Under the pieces are notes generated by a model, which saw nothing but the letters and a program-made list of their open reading frames with translations, searched no databases and had not been told where the DNA came from. Of a stretch of 64,000 nt of DNA, positions 41,267 through 49,915 are shown piece by piece; the stretch's first letter is position 1, and the number at the start of each line of letters is the position of its first letter. Position numbers and translations under genes: made by a program. Source of the DNA: Streptomyces albus subsp. albus (GTDB taxonomy: Bacteria; Actinomycetota; Actinomycetes; Streptomycetales; Streptomycetaceae); NCBI RefSeq assembly GCF_000719865.1, contig NZ_JOID01000014.1:101125-165124 (forward strand). Direction: 5' to 3'.

Positions 41267-42790
41267 GTGCACATACTCGACTGGATCATGGTGAGCGGGT
41301 ACTTCCTGGTGATGGTGGGCATCGGGTGGTGGTCCCACCGGAGGGTCCGCACCGTCCGGGACTTCTACATCGCCGGCCGCAAGATGCCCTGGTGGCTGGC
41401 GGGCATCTCGCATCACATGTCGGGCTACAGCGCGGTCATGTTCGTCGCCTTCGCCGGCGTCGCGTACACCGACGGCATCACCGTCTACTTCTGGGCGTTC
41501 GCGACCATCGGCATCGGGGTCGGCATCGGCAGCTGGCTCTTCGCCGCCCGCTGGAACCGGCTCTCCTCCCGGCTCGGCGTCGCCTCACCGCTCGAGTACC
41601 TGGCCCGCCGTTACAACGTCCCCACCCAGCAGGCCCTCGCCTGGAGCGGCAGCCTGCTCAAGGTCTTCGACGTGGCCTCGAAATGGTTCGCGGTCGCGGT
41701 GCTGCTGAACTCCTTCGCCGGAGTGCCACTGGTGCTCGGCATCGTCATCACCGGCACCGTCACCATGATCTACTGCACCGCGGGCGGACTGTGGGCCGAC
41801 GCCCTCACCGACTTCGGGCAGTTCCTGATCCAAGGGCTCGCCGGACTCGTCATGCTCTGGGTCGTCCTCGGCAAACTCGGCGGGTTCTCCTCCCTGTTCA
41901 CCTTCTGGGGCGACCTGCCGGAGGGTCACCTCAGCCCCACCACGTCGAAGTACACCACCGTCTTCCTGCTGGTCTACATCCTGGTGAAGACCCTTGAGTA
42001 CAACGGCGGGATGTGGAACCTGGCGCAGCGCTACATGGCCGCGCCGAGCACGCACGCCGCACGGCGCGGAGCCGTCCTCTCCTCCGCCCTCTACCTGGTC
42101 TGGCCGTTCGTCCTGATGATCCCGATGTTCGCCGCGCCCCTGATCGTCCCCGGCCTGGAGGACCCCACCACCTCCTACGCGGAGATGACGACGACCCTGC
42201 TGCCCGCCGGCATGGTCGGCCTCGTCCTCGCCGGCTTCTTCTCGCACACCATGGCGATGGTCGCCTCCGACGCGAACGCCATCTCCTCCGTCATCACCCG
42301 GGACATGCTCCCCGTGATGTGGCGCCGGGCGCGCGACTTCTCCCCGGGCGAGAAGCTGCTGGCCGCGCGGATCGCCACCTTCTCCTTCATCGCCCTCAGC
42401 ATGATCGTCGCCACCCAGGCGAAGAACCTCGGCGGCGTCCTGGCCATCGTCGTCTCCTGGGTCGCCGCGCTCATGGGCCCGATCTCCATTCCGCTGCTGC
42501 TCGGCATGCTGCCCTGGTTCCGCCGCTGCGGCTCCCGCGCCGCCCTGGTCTCCTGGGCCGCCGGGCTCGCCACCTACGCGCTCGTCTACTACGGGCTCGA
42601 CAGCACGCAGACGACCATCGTGGCCGCGCCCATCCTGGTGTCGCTGGTCCTCTACTCCGGGCTCGGCCTGCTCGCGCCCGAACCGAGCGAACGCGCGGAC
42701 GAGATCATCGAGACGGCCGGCCGCAAGGACGAGGACGAGGGCCCCGGCGGCTCCGGGAGCTCGTCCCAGGACCCGGTCGTCGCCGTATGA
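41267..42790 (+). CDS. Sodium:solute symporter (SSS family)
   Basis: 507 aa, about 13 transmembrane helices. Family features: VRTVRDFYIAGRKMPWWLAG (28-47), HHMSGYSAVMFVAFAGVAYT and LVLAGFFSHTMAMVASDANA (Na+ site region). The acidic tail is cytoplasmic. GTG start at 41267. First gene of the operon with KDG dehydratase and glucarate dehydratase, so it probably imports glucarate, galactarate or a related sugar acid with Na+. Confidence 0.9.
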   Translation: MHILDWIMVSGYFLVMVGIGWWSHRRVRTVRDFYIAGRKMPWWLAGISHHMSGYSAVMFVAFAGVAYTDGITVYFWAFATIGIGVGIGSWLFAARWNRLSSRLGVASPLEYLARRYNVPTQQALAWSGSLLKVFDVASKWFAVAVLLNSFAGVPLVLGIVITGTVTMIYCTAGGLWADALTDFGQFLIQGLAGLVMLWVVLGKLGGFSSLFTFWGDLPEGHLSPTTSKYTTVFLLVYILVKTLEYNGGMWNLAQRYMAAPSTHAARRGAVLSSALYLVWPFVLMIPMFAAPLIVPGLEDPTTSYAEMTTTLLPAGMVGLVLAGFFSHTMAMVASDANAISSVITRDMLPVMWRRARDFSPGEKLLAARIATFSFIALSMIVATQAKNLGGVLAIVVSWVAALMGPISIPLLLGMLPWFRRCGSRAALVSWAAGLATYALVYYGLDSTQTTIVAAPILVSLVLYSGLGLLAPEPSERADEIIETAGRKDEDEGPGGSGSSSQDPVVAV

Positions 42791-42847
42791 CGCACGGCTG
42801 AAACCGACGCCGGCCGCGTCCGCCCGCGCCCGGCCCGAGGCCGCCGG

Positions 42848-42887
42848 CCCGGAACCCCCGTGCCCGGAACCCCCGTGCCGGAACCCG
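42848..42887. repeat. Short tandem repeat upstream of kdgD
   Basis: CCCGGAACCCCCGTG occurs twice in tandem (42848-42862, 42863-42877) followed by a partial third copy, within the symporter-kdgD spacer. Confidence 0.85.
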
Positions 42888-42909
42888 ACCCGAGGAGAGA
42901 ACGGACCCG

Positions 42910-43854
42910 ATGACGCAGTCCCCCGCAGAACTGAACGGCCTGCTGGCCTTTCCGTTCACCCCCTTCACCGATGACCTCGAACTCGACCTCGACGCCTTCG
43001 CCGACCACGTGGAATTCCATGTGGCGGCGGGCGCCGGAGCCCTGTTCGTCGGGTGCGGTACCGGCGAGTACAGCTCGCTCGCACCGGACGAGCTGAACGC
43101 TCTGGTACGGACCGCGCTCGACGTCGCCGGCGGACGGGTCCCCGTCTGGGCCGGGGCCGGAGGCGGCGCCGCGACCGCCCGCGCGGGTGTCGCGGCGGCC
43201 GCGGCGGCCGGGGCCGACGGCGTGCTGCTGCTGCCCCCGTACCTCGTGACCGGGCCGCCCGACGGCCTCGTCGCCCATGTCCGGTACGCGGCCGGCGACA
43301 CCGGTCTTCCGGTCATCGTCTACCACCGCGCCACCGCCGTCCTCACCGAGCGTTCCGCCGTCGCGCTGCTCTCCGTCCCCTCCGTGACGGGCATCAAGGA
43401 CGGCCACGGGGACATCGAGCGGATGAGCCGGATCGTCACCGCGGTCCGCGCCGCCGGCGGCCGGGGACGGGACTTCCTCTTCTTCAACGGACTGCCCACC
43501 GCCGAGGTGTCCGCCCGCGCCTACGCCGCCATCGGCGTCGAGCGCTACTCCTCCGCCGTCCACGGCTGCGTACCGGAGATCGCCCAGCGCTTCCACCGGG
43601 CCCTGGCCGAGGGAGACGGGGCCACCATGGACACCCTGCTGAACGGCTTCTACCTGCCCCTGGTGGCCCTCCGCGACGAGACCCCCGGGTTCGCCGTCTC
43701 CCTGGTCAAGGCCGCCGCCCGGCTGCGCGGCCAGAAGGTCGGCCCGGTCCGGCCGCCGCTCGCCGAGCCCACCGACGGCCAGCTCCGGCGGCTGGAACAG
43801 ATCATCGACCACGGCCTCGGCGTCCTCGCCGGTCTGGAGGCGGGCGGCCGATGA
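42910..43854 (+). CDS. kdgD: 5-dehydro-4-deoxyglucarate dehydratase
   Basis: 314 aa, DapA/NAL superfamily TIM barrel. It dehydrates and decarboxylates 5-keto-4-deoxyglucarate to 2-oxoglutarate semialdehyde. Schiff-base Lys163 in VTGIKDGHGD, Tyr138 in VIVYHR, substrate loop GCGTGEYSSL (48-57; the KdgD variant of GTTGE). The ribosome site GAGGAGAG precedes the ATG at 42910. Its stop overlaps gudD by 4 nt. Confidence 0.9.
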   Translation: MTQSPAELNGLLAFPFTPFTDDLELDLDAFADHVEFHVAAGAGALFVGCGTGEYSSLAPDELNALVRTALDVAGGRVPVWAGAGGGAATARAGVAAAAAAGADGVLLLPPYLVTGPPDGLVAHVRYAAGDTGLPVIVYHRATAVLTERSAVALLSVPSVTGIKDGHGDIERMSRIVTAVRAAGGRGRDFLFFNGLPTAEVSARAYAAIGVERYSSAVHGCVPEIAQRFHRALAEGDGATMDTLLNGFYLPLVALRDETPGFAVSLVKAAARLRGQKVGPVRPPLAEPTDGQLRRLEQIIDHGLGVLAGLEAGGR

Positions 43855-45107
43855 GAATACGGGAGGCCCTCCTCACCCCCGTCGCCTTCGCCGACCCCCC
43901 GCTGCTCAACGCCATGGGCGTCCACGAACCGTACGCGCTGCGCAGCGTGCTGCGGCTCGTCGGCGAGGACGGCGTGACCGGCCTCGGCGAGTCCTACGGC
44001 GACGAGGCGTTCCTCACCCAGGCCCGCCGCGTCGCCGAACAGCTCACCGGCTGGGACGTGTTCGACCTGCCGGGTCTGCGGCGCACCGTCGAGCGCGTCG
44101 TCGGCGAGACCGTGTACACCGATCTGCACGGCCTCACCGGCGGCTTCTCCACCGGCAAGACCCTCGCCAGCGTCTACTCGCTCTTCGAGGTGGCCGCCCT
44201 CGACGCCCAGGGGCGGCTCCTCGGCCGCCCCGTCTGCGACCTGCTCGGCGGCCGGGCCCGGGACGAAGTCGAGTTCTCCGCCTACCTCTTCTACAAGTAC
44301 GGCGCCCATCTGGACGCGGAGCCCGACGACTGGGGCGAGGTCCTCACCCCGGAAGCCCTCGTCGGCGAGGCCCGGCGCATGGTGGACACCTACGGCTTCC
44401 GCTCCCTGAAGCTCAAGGGCGGTGTCCTCCCGCCCGAGCACGAGACCGAGGGCATCCGGGCGCTCGCCGCCGCCTTCCCCGGCCACCCGCTGCGCATCGA
44501 CCCCAACGGCGCCTGGAAACCCGACACCGCGATCGAGGTGGCCCGCGAACTGGACGGCGTCCTCGAATACCTGGAGGACCCGACCCCCGGCATCGCCGGC
44601 ATGGCACGGGTGGCCGAGCAGGCGGGCATGCCGCTCGCCACCAATATGTGCGTGGTCCGCTTCGACGACCTCGAACCGGCCATCCGGGCGAACGCCGTGG
44701 GCGTCGTCCTCTCCGACCACCACTTCTGGGGCGGCCTGCGCGACACCCAGGCCCTTTCCGTCCTCTGCCGGTCCTTCGGCATCGGCCTGTCCATGCACTC
44801 CAACAGCCACCTCGGGATCAGCCTCGCCGCGATGGTCCACCTGGCCGCCGCGACCCCGCATCTCAGCTACGCCTGCGACACCCACTGGCCGTGGAAGGAG
44901 TCCGACGTCATCGTCCCCGGGGCGCTGGAGTTCCGCGACGGGGCCGTCAAGGTGCCCGAAGGGCCGGGACTCGGCGTCGAACTGGACGAGGACGCCCTCG
45001 CCCGGGCCCACGAGGACTACCTCCGCTGCGGTCTGAGGAAGCGCGACGACGCGCGCTACATGCGCCGCTACGTGGAGGGCTTCCGGCCCAACACGGAACG
45101 CTGGTAA
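43851..45107 (+). CDS. gudD: Glucarate dehydratase
   Basis: 418 aa enolase-superfamily enzyme (mandelate-racemase subgroup) converting D-glucarate, probably also L-idarate, to 5-keto-4-deoxyglucarate. KxK base motif SLKLKGG (Lys187, Lys189), metal ligands Asp217 (RIDPNGAW), Glu242 (LEDPT) and Asn265 (ATNMCVVR), and His base region SMHSNSHLGIS. Overlaps kdgD, giving adjacent steps of one pathway. Complete length. Confidence 0.92.
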   Translation: MRIREALLTPVAFADPPLLNAMGVHEPYALRSVLRLVGEDGVTGLGESYGDEAFLTQARRVAEQLTGWDVFDLPGLRRTVERVVGETVYTDLHGLTGGFSTGKTLASVYSLFEVAALDAQGRLLGRPVCDLLGGRARDEVEFSAYLFYKYGAHLDAEPDDWGEVLTPEALVGEARRMVDTYGFRSLKLKGGVLPPEHETEGIRALAAAFPGHPLRIDPNGAWKPDTAIEVARELDGVLEYLEDPTPGIAGMARVAEQAGMPLATNMCVVRFDDLEPAIRANAVGVVLSDHHFWGGLRDTQALSVLCRSFGIGLSMHSNSHLGISLAAMVHLAAATPHLSYACDTHWPWKESDVIVPGALEFRDGAVKVPEGPGLGVELDEDALARAHEDYLRCGLRKRDDARYMRRYVEGFRPNTERW

Positions 45108-45161
45108 CCACGGCACCCCGGTCCACCGCACCACCCACGGCGGGCGGGCGCCCCGCCCCCG

Positions 45162-45869
45162 AGGCACCGCTCCTACGAGGCGGGACAGCTGTCCCGGCTC
45201 AACCGCGTCCTGGCCCTCAAGGATCTCGGCTTCACGCTCCGGCAGGTGCGGCAGATCCTCGACGAGGACGTCGGCGCCGAGGAACTGCGCGGCATGCTCA
45301 GGCTGCGCCGCGCGGAACTGGAGGAGGAGGCACGGGCGGCGGCGGGCCGGCTCGCCCGGGCCGAGGCGAGGCTCCGTCTCATCGAGAGCGAGGGGCACAT
45401 GCCCGCCGACGACATCGTGGTGAAATCCCTCCCGGCGGTCCGCGTGGCCGAACTGACCGCCGTCGCACCGGGGTTCCGACCGGAGGACATCGGACCGGTG
45501 ATCCAGCCGCTCTTCCGGGAACTGCACCAGCGGCTCGGCGCGGCGGGCGTGACCCCGTCCGGCCCGGACCTGGCCTTCTACGAGGAACACCCCGACGGGA
45601 CGGTCACCGTCCACGCCGCGGCACAGGTCGGCTCGGTCCCCGGCGGCCACGGCCTCGCCATCGTGGACCTCCCGGCGGTGGAGAAGGCGGCGACCGTCGT
45701 GCACCGCGGCTCCATGGACGAGGTGATGCCCGCCGTCCAGGCCCTGGCGCGCTGGATCGACACGAGCGGGCACCGCTCCGCCGGCCCGCCCCGCGAGCTC
45801 TACCTCTCCTGCGAGGGCGGTCCCGAGCACTGGGTCACCGAACTCCAGGAACCGGTCACCCCGGCCTGA
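45162..45869 (+). pseudogene. 5'-truncated MerR/GyrI-like regulator
   Basis: Reading in the frame used by gudD, right after its stop, the translation runs RHRSYEAGQLSRLNRVLALK then DLGFTLRQVRQILDED. This is the second half of a MerR DNA-binding domain, followed by a coiled coil (about 45246-45405) and a GyrI-like effector-binding domain to 45869. The winged-helix N-terminus (about 35 residues) is missing, and no suitable start or ribosome site precedes the remnant; GTG at 45246 could express only the C-terminal 207 aa. The deletion point lies within about 55 bp of the gudD stop. Confidence 0.75.
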
Positions 45870-45885
45870 TACCCCTCCGCCGGGC

Positions 45886-45923
45886 CCGGCCGCCGGACGG
45901 AACCGTTTCCGTCCGGCGGCCGG
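45886..45923. terminator. Terminator after the MerR remnant
   Basis: 17-bp perfect stem CCGGCCGCCGGACGGAA with CCGT loop. Confidence 0.85.
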
Positions 45924-46013
45924 GGTGGTTGGGGTGCGGGGCGGGGGAGCGGGGGAGCGGGGACCCAGGGTCCCACCTTGCAAAAGACCCGTTTGACCTG
46001 CGGAAAGAGCTGA

Positions 46014-46057
46014 CTTGAGCGTCTGGTTGTCAAGTTTTCTCGTGCGGTGTATATAAG
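46014..46057 (+). promoter_or_regulatory. hsp20 promoter with HAIR-like operator
   Basis: CTTGA (46014-46018) and TCAAG (46030-46034) are separated by 11 bp, exactly the geometry of the HspR operator HAIR (CTTGAGT-N7-ACTCAAG). The right half overlaps a -35 box TTGTCA (46027-46032), which is 17 bp from the -10 TATATA (46050-46055). Repressor binding would occlude RNA polymerase, fitting heat-inducible control. Confidence 0.72.
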
Positions 46058-46104
46058 AAGTGTGTAGGGCATCGCAAGCAGTGCCACACGGAGGGAGATG
46101 ACCC

Positions 46105-46530
46105 GTGATGCTCATGCGTACCGACCCGTTCCGCGACCTGGACCGGTTCGCCCAGCAGATGTTCAACAGCGTCACCCGGCCCGCGGGCATGCCGATGGAC
46201 GCGTACCGGTCGGGCGAGGACTTCATCGTCCACTTCGACCTTCCGGGGATCGACCCCGAGAGCATCGACCTCGACGTCGAGCGCAACGTCCTCACCGTGC
46301 GGGCCGAGCGCCGGTCCCCGGCCCCCGAGGACGCCGAAGTGATCGCCGCCGAGCGTCCCGCCGGCAGCTTCAGCCGCCAGCTCTTCCTCGGTGACACGCT
46401 CGACACCGAGCGGATCGAAGCCTCCTACGAGGCGGGTGTGCTGACGCTCCGGATCCCCGTCGCCGAGCAGGCCAAGCCGCGCAAGATCCAGATTTCGGGC
46501 GGCAGCGAGCGCAGGGAGATCCGTTCCTGA
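46105..46530 (+). CDS. Hsp20/alpha-crystallin small heat-shock protein
   Basis: 141 aa ATP-independent holdase. Start [20 protein letters not shown] is typical of actinobacterial Hsp18. The alpha-crystallin domain (about 35-125) contains [31 protein letters not shown] and the conserved [15 protein letters not shown] at 46105 fits the GGAGGG spacing; ATG at 46108 is equally possible. A HAIR-like operator precedes it. Confidence 0.93.
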   Translation: MMLMRTDPFRDLDRFAQQMFNSVTRPAGMPMDAYRSGEDFIVHFDLPGIDPESIDLDVERNVLTVRAERRSPAPEDAEVIAAERPAGSFSRQLFLGDTLDTERIEASYEAGVLTLRIPVAEQAKPRKIQISGGSERREIRS

Positions 46531-46540
46531 ACCGCCACGG

Positions 46541-46572
46541 GGTGCCGCGGCCGCGGTGACGGCCGCGGCACC
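46541..46572. terminator. Terminator after hsp20
   Basis: 12-bp stem GGTGCCGCGGCC with an 8-nt loop, just after the hsp20 stop. Confidence 0.7.
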
Positions 46573-46599
46573 GGCCTGTGTGCCGTGCCGCCCGTGCCG

Positions 46600-46665
46600 T
46601 GTGCCGTCGTCGTCGTTCAGTCGTCGTCAGTCGTCAGTCACCAGTCGTCGTTCGTCGTGAGGAGA
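46600..46665. repeat. TCGTCG/CAGTCGTC simple-sequence tract
   Basis: A degenerate run of TCGTCGT and CAGTCGTC units in the leader of the DUF2267 gene; nothing else was recognised there. Confidence 0.7.
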
Positions 46666-46684
46666 AAAGAGGAGGAGCGCGCGC

Positions 46685-47074
46685 ATGCGCTGGAGTGAGT
46701 TCGCCGAGCTGGTCCGGGAACGCGGGGAGTACCCGACCCGGCGGGAAGCCGAACGGGTGATCCGGGACGTTCTCGCGGCCCTGGGCGGCCAGCTCGGCCG
46801 GGCGGAACGGAATCTGCTGGCCCGCCGGCTGCCGCTGGAAGCGGCCCGGGTGCTCGTCGCGCAGCGGTCGGCGAGCCGGCCGCTCACCGCCGCGGAGTTC
46901 GTGGACGGGATCGCCGCCCGTGTCGAGGGAGCGACGTCCGCGACCGCCCGCTGGGACACCAGCTCGGTCCTGAGCGTCCTCGCCGATGTGACGGACCGTG
47001 AGCTGCTGGACCGGATCATCGACCGGCTCCCCGGCGGCTACGCGCTGCTGTTCGGCCGGGCGCAACTCGTGTGA
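46685..47074 (+). CDS. DUF2267 protein
   Basis: 129 aa all-helical protein. RWSEFAELVRERGEYPTRREAE, the LARRLPLEAARVLV middle and the FVDGIAARVEG repeat give the two-lobe DUF2267 pattern with paired LxxRLP motifs (DRLPGGYALLF at the end). GAGGAGAAAAGAGGAGG lies upstream. A second copy is at 48510. Function unknown; frequently near stress genes. Confidence 0.88.
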   Translation: MRWSEFAELVRERGEYPTRREAERVIRDVLAALGGQLGRAERNLLARRLPLEAARVLVAQRSASRPLTAAEFVDGIAARVEGATSATARWDTSSVLSVLADVTDRELLDRIIDRLPGGYALLFGRAQLV

Positions 47075-47159
47075 CCCGCAGCCGGCCCGGCCCTCCCGGC
47101 GCTACCGCGCTCCGGGGCGGCCGGGCCGGCGGCGGCTGCCGGACGGACCGCACGGTTCG

Positions 47160-47462
47160 TCAGCCCCGCTCCTCCTGCTGTCCGTTCGCCGCTCCGGGCG
47201 CTCTCCGCGGGCGGGCGGGCGTACGGCGCCGGGTCTCGCGGGCCGCGCCCGCTCTTCTCTCCCGGCCGGCCAGGTCGATGACGGCCGCGCTCCCGGCCTC
47301 ACCCGGCTCCCCGGCTTCCTCCGCGCCGGGGTCCGGGTCCGTCCGGTCCTCGGGCCCGGTGCCGGCGGCTCGGCCTTCCAGGGCGGCCAGAGCCTGTTCG
47401 AAGCTCTCGCCCGTCACCCGCATGCGTATCCGCGCCAGGCGCCGCACTTCTTCGTTCGCCAC
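47160..47462 (-). CDS. Hypothetical protein, 100 aa
   Basis: Starts (GTG) ANEEVRRLARIRMRVTGESF, EQALAALEG, then an acidic Gly/Glu/Pro linker and a basic Arg-rich tail. The N-terminal helix pair resembles a short ribbon-helix-helix or substrate-recognition helix, but no family is assigned. Convergent with the DUF2267 gene. Moderate support from codon bias only. Confidence 0.6.
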   Translation of the reverse strand: MANEEVRRLARIRMRVTGESFEQALAALEGRAAGTGPEDRTDPDPGAEEAGEPGEAGSAAVIDLAGRERRAGAARETRRRTPARPRRAPGAANGQQEERG

Positions 47463-47686
47463 CCGGAAAGCATAGGCCCTGGCGGTACTCGCTTCCGGCC
47501 ACCGTCCGGACGGGTGGCCCGGCCACGGGCCGGATCAGGCCAACCGCCCGCCCGCTCCCGTCCCGATACCTCGTCAGGCGTATGGACGCCGCCGCTCGCG
47601 CCTCCCCGGCGCGCGGATCGCGCCGGGTCCGGATAGGACGGAGGGGACGGGACCGGACGGCGCCCGCGAAGGACGGAGGACATGCG

Positions 47687-48040
47687 ATGTTCGAGGCCGA
47701 GAACATCAGGGACTGGCGCGGCCACGCCGTGGTGGACAGCGAGGGCAGCAGGATCGGGGAACTGGAGTCGATCTACGTTGACACCTCCTCCGACCAGCCG
47801 GCCTTCGCGACCGTCTTCGTCGGCCTGCCGACCCGGCGCCGGCTTGCGTTCGTCCCGCTGGACGGGGCCACCGTCGGGCCGGGCCATGTCAAGGTCCGGG
47901 TCCTGAAGAGGCAGGTCAAGAGCGCGCCCTCGATCGACCGGGACGGCGAACTCCCGGCCGAGGAGGAGGCGGCGGTATTTGCCCACTACGAACGCCCCTA
48001 CCAGCACGGATCCGGTGAACGCCGGCTGGCCCGGCGCTGA
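47687..48040 (+). CDS. PRC-barrel domain protein
   Basis: 117 aa. IRDWRGHAVVDSEGSRIGEL, ESIYVDTSSDQPAFATV, RLAFVPLDGATVGPGHVKVR form the PRC beta barrel (5-75), with a charged tail FAHYERPY. PRC barrels mediate protein-protein contacts in RNA processing or photosynthetic reaction centres; in Streptomyces they are typical small stress-associated proteins. GGAGGA precedes the ATG by 6 nt. Confidence 0.88.
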   Translation: MFEAENIRDWRGHAVVDSEGSRIGELESIYVDTSSDQPAFATVFVGLPTRRRLAFVPLDGATVGPGHVKVRVLKRQVKSAPSIDRDGELPAEEEAAVFAHYERPYQHGSGERRLARR

Positions 48041-48070
48041 ACCGCCTCGCGCGTCGCATCGGAGAACCTC

Positions 48071-48250
48071 ATGGCCCTGTTCCTGTTCCTGGTCATCGTC
48101 GCCGTCGGACTCGGCATCGCCGGTGTGGTCGTCGAGGGGCTGTTCATCCTGCTCGTCATCGGAGTGGCCGTCTTCCTCGTCAACCTGGTGCTGCTCGGCA
48201 TGCGGCTGGGCCGGCGGCGGAACCCGCCCCGGCACCGTCTGGGGCGGTGA
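48071..48250 (+). CDS. Small hydrophobic membrane protein, 59 aa
   Basis: Begins MALFLFLVIVAVGLGIAGVV, one to two membrane helices, ending in a basic NPPRHRLGR tail. GGAG lies 6 nt upstream. It starts 30 nt after the PRC-barrel gene, likely the same transcript. A common Streptomyces small protein of unknown role. Confidence 0.8.
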   Translation: MALFLFLVIVAVGLGIAGVVVEGLFILLVIGVAVFLVNLVLLGMRLGRRRNPPRHRLGR

Positions 48251-48509
48251 CCGCGGGCGGACGCCGCGCCCGGCGGCACGCGCCGTCGGGCCCGGCCGGC
48301 CGCCCGCCGCACCCACCGCCCGCCGCGTCCCCCGGGAGGGCCGGGCAGCCGGGCGAAAGCTGTTTGAAGCGGGTGGCCCCTGGTACCTCTAGAAGGACAT
48401 TCACCGCGGACGGTGCGAATCGCCGCGGGTCCGTCCGATCGCCCCGGGTCCGCCCGGCTTCCCCGCGACCGGGCCCGGATATCCGCCCACACAAGGAGTG
48501 AGCCATCCC

Positions 48510-48896
48510 ATGCCGTACGGAGCTTTCCTCGCGGCCGTGCGCGAGCGCGGCGGATACAGCGCGGACGAAGCGGAGATGGTCACCGGGGCCGTCCTCACCG
48601 CGCTGGGCACCCGGCTGACGCCCGATTCCGCGGGCCACCTGGCCGACCAACTGCCCGAGCCGCTCGCGGACATGATCAACGACGCGGAGGCGGCGGCCCG
48701 GGACTGGGGGGTGCGGACGTTCGTCACCCATGTGGCCGAGGCCATCGGGGAGGACGAGGAGGGCGCCGAGGTGGCCACTCGCGCGGTGCTCTCCACGCTG
48801 GCCGACCGGATCGGCCGCGGGGAGCGGGACGCGCTGCTCAGCCGGCTGCCCGCGGAGTACGCCGGCCTCTTCGGCTATCCCGAACTGGCCGGCTGA
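48510..48896 (+). CDS. DUF2267 protein (second copy)
   Basis: 128 aa, MPYGAFLAAVRERGGYSADE, VLTALGTRLTPDSAGHLADQ, LLSRLPAEYAGLFGYPEL: the same two-lobe helical architecture as the gene at 46685. AAGGAG lies 11 nt before the ATG at 48510, better than the GTG at 48498. Confidence 0.88.
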   Translation: MPYGAFLAAVRERGGYSADEAEMVTGAVLTALGTRLTPDSAGHLADQLPEPLADMINDAEAAARDWGVRTFVTHVAEAIGEDEEGAEVATRAVLSTLADRIGRGERDALLSRLPAEYAGLFGYPELAG

Positions 48897-48966
48897 CCCG
48901 CCCGGGCGACGGCGCGCCGGGGCCCGCCCCCGCCGGGGCGGGGCAGGTGCCGGGCCCTGCCGCGGT

Positions 48967-49740
48967 TCACGCGCCCACCCCGTGCCCCTCTCCGCCGCCG
49001 CCCCCGGCGCCCCCGGCGTCCCCGCCACCGCCCGGCCGCCGGGCCAGGAAGGTGTGCACGATCCCGCGCTGCCAGCCCGTCACCGGGGCGGTCCGCACCG
49101 GTGACAGCCCGGCCCGCACGAGCCGTTCGCGGAAGGCGCCCGCGGTGTCGAAGTCCAGCACGCTGCGCCACAGATGACGGTAGAGAGAGGCGTCCCCCCT
49201 GGGCAGCGACCCGGCCGGGATCACGATCCCCCAGCACACCGCCGACCAGACCAGCCGGTGGAACGGGCTCCCGGTCAGCGTGTACTCGTGCACGGCCAGC
49301 CGCCCGCCCGGGCGCAGCAGCCCCCGGAGGGTCCGCAGCACGGCGTCCGGGTCCGCCACGTTCCGCACCAGATAGGCCGCGAAGACGGCGTCGAAGGGGC
49401 CCTCCGCTCCCGCGCACGGCAGATCCTCCGCGGCGGCCCGGACGAACTCGACGTCGCCGTCCCAGCGCTTGGCGGCCGCCTGCCGCAGCATGCCCTCCGA
49501 GGCGTCGACCGCCGTGATCCGGGCGCGCGGCGCGGCGGCGAGCAGCGCGGCCGTCGAGGCGCCCGTGCCGCAGCCCAGATCCAGTACCCGCAGCCCCGCC
49601 CCCTGCCCCGGCAGTGCGAGCCGGCGAGCGGACAGCCGCAGATGGGCGTGGTAGCCCGGGTTGGCGGCGACGAGACGGTCGTACGAGCCCGAGGCCCGGT
49701 CGAAGGCGGCGGCGAGGGCGCCGTCCTGGAGTGTGGTCAT
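48967..49740 (-). CDS. Class I SAM-dependent methyltransferase (UbiE/MenG-like)
   Basis: 257 aa. AAAFDRASGSYDRLVAANPG, SAM motif VLDLGCGTGASTAALLA, ITAVDASEGML, and FDAVFAAYLVRNVADPDAVL with LRPGGRLAVHEYTL resemble the UbiE family. A hydrophobic CWGIVIPAG segment and a Gly-rich tail follow. The substrate could be a quinone or a secondary metabolite; no pathway neighbours are present. Confidence 0.85.
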   Translation of the reverse strand: MTTLQDGALAAAFDRASGSYDRLVAANPGYHAHLRLSARRLALPGQGAGLRVLDLGCGTGASTAALLAAAPRARITAVDASEGMLRQAAAKRWDGDVEFVRAAAEDLPCAGAEGPFDAVFAAYLVRNVADPDAVLRTLRGLLRPGGRLAVHEYTLTGSPFHRLVWSAVCWGIVIPAGSLPRGDASLYRHLWRSVLDFDTAGAFRERLVRAGLSPVRTAPVTGWQRGIVHTFLARRPGGGGDAGGAGGGGGEGHGVGA

Positions 49741-49915
49741 GGCCCCAGGGGTTCCCCGGAGGGGGTGCCGGTCAAACGGAATCAGGAGTACCGCTTCGGC
49801 TCGCCCGCGTGATGGCCGGTCCGCCGGAGCACGCCCGTCGAGGAGGTCAACACAGTAGGCTGCGCAACATAGTTGACGGTCCGTCCGGCATCGGGCGGCG
49901 GGGAGGGAGCGGCGC

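Noticed and set aside
43650..46406. Very long open frame (918 codons) on the minus strand
   Set aside because: It lies opposite kdgD, gudD and the MerR remnant, has no domain, and results from the high-GC third-position bias.
49846..49877. GTCAAC/GTTGAC inverted repeat between two methyltransferase genes
   Set aside because: Only 6 bp per arm and 20 bp apart; too weak to call an operator.
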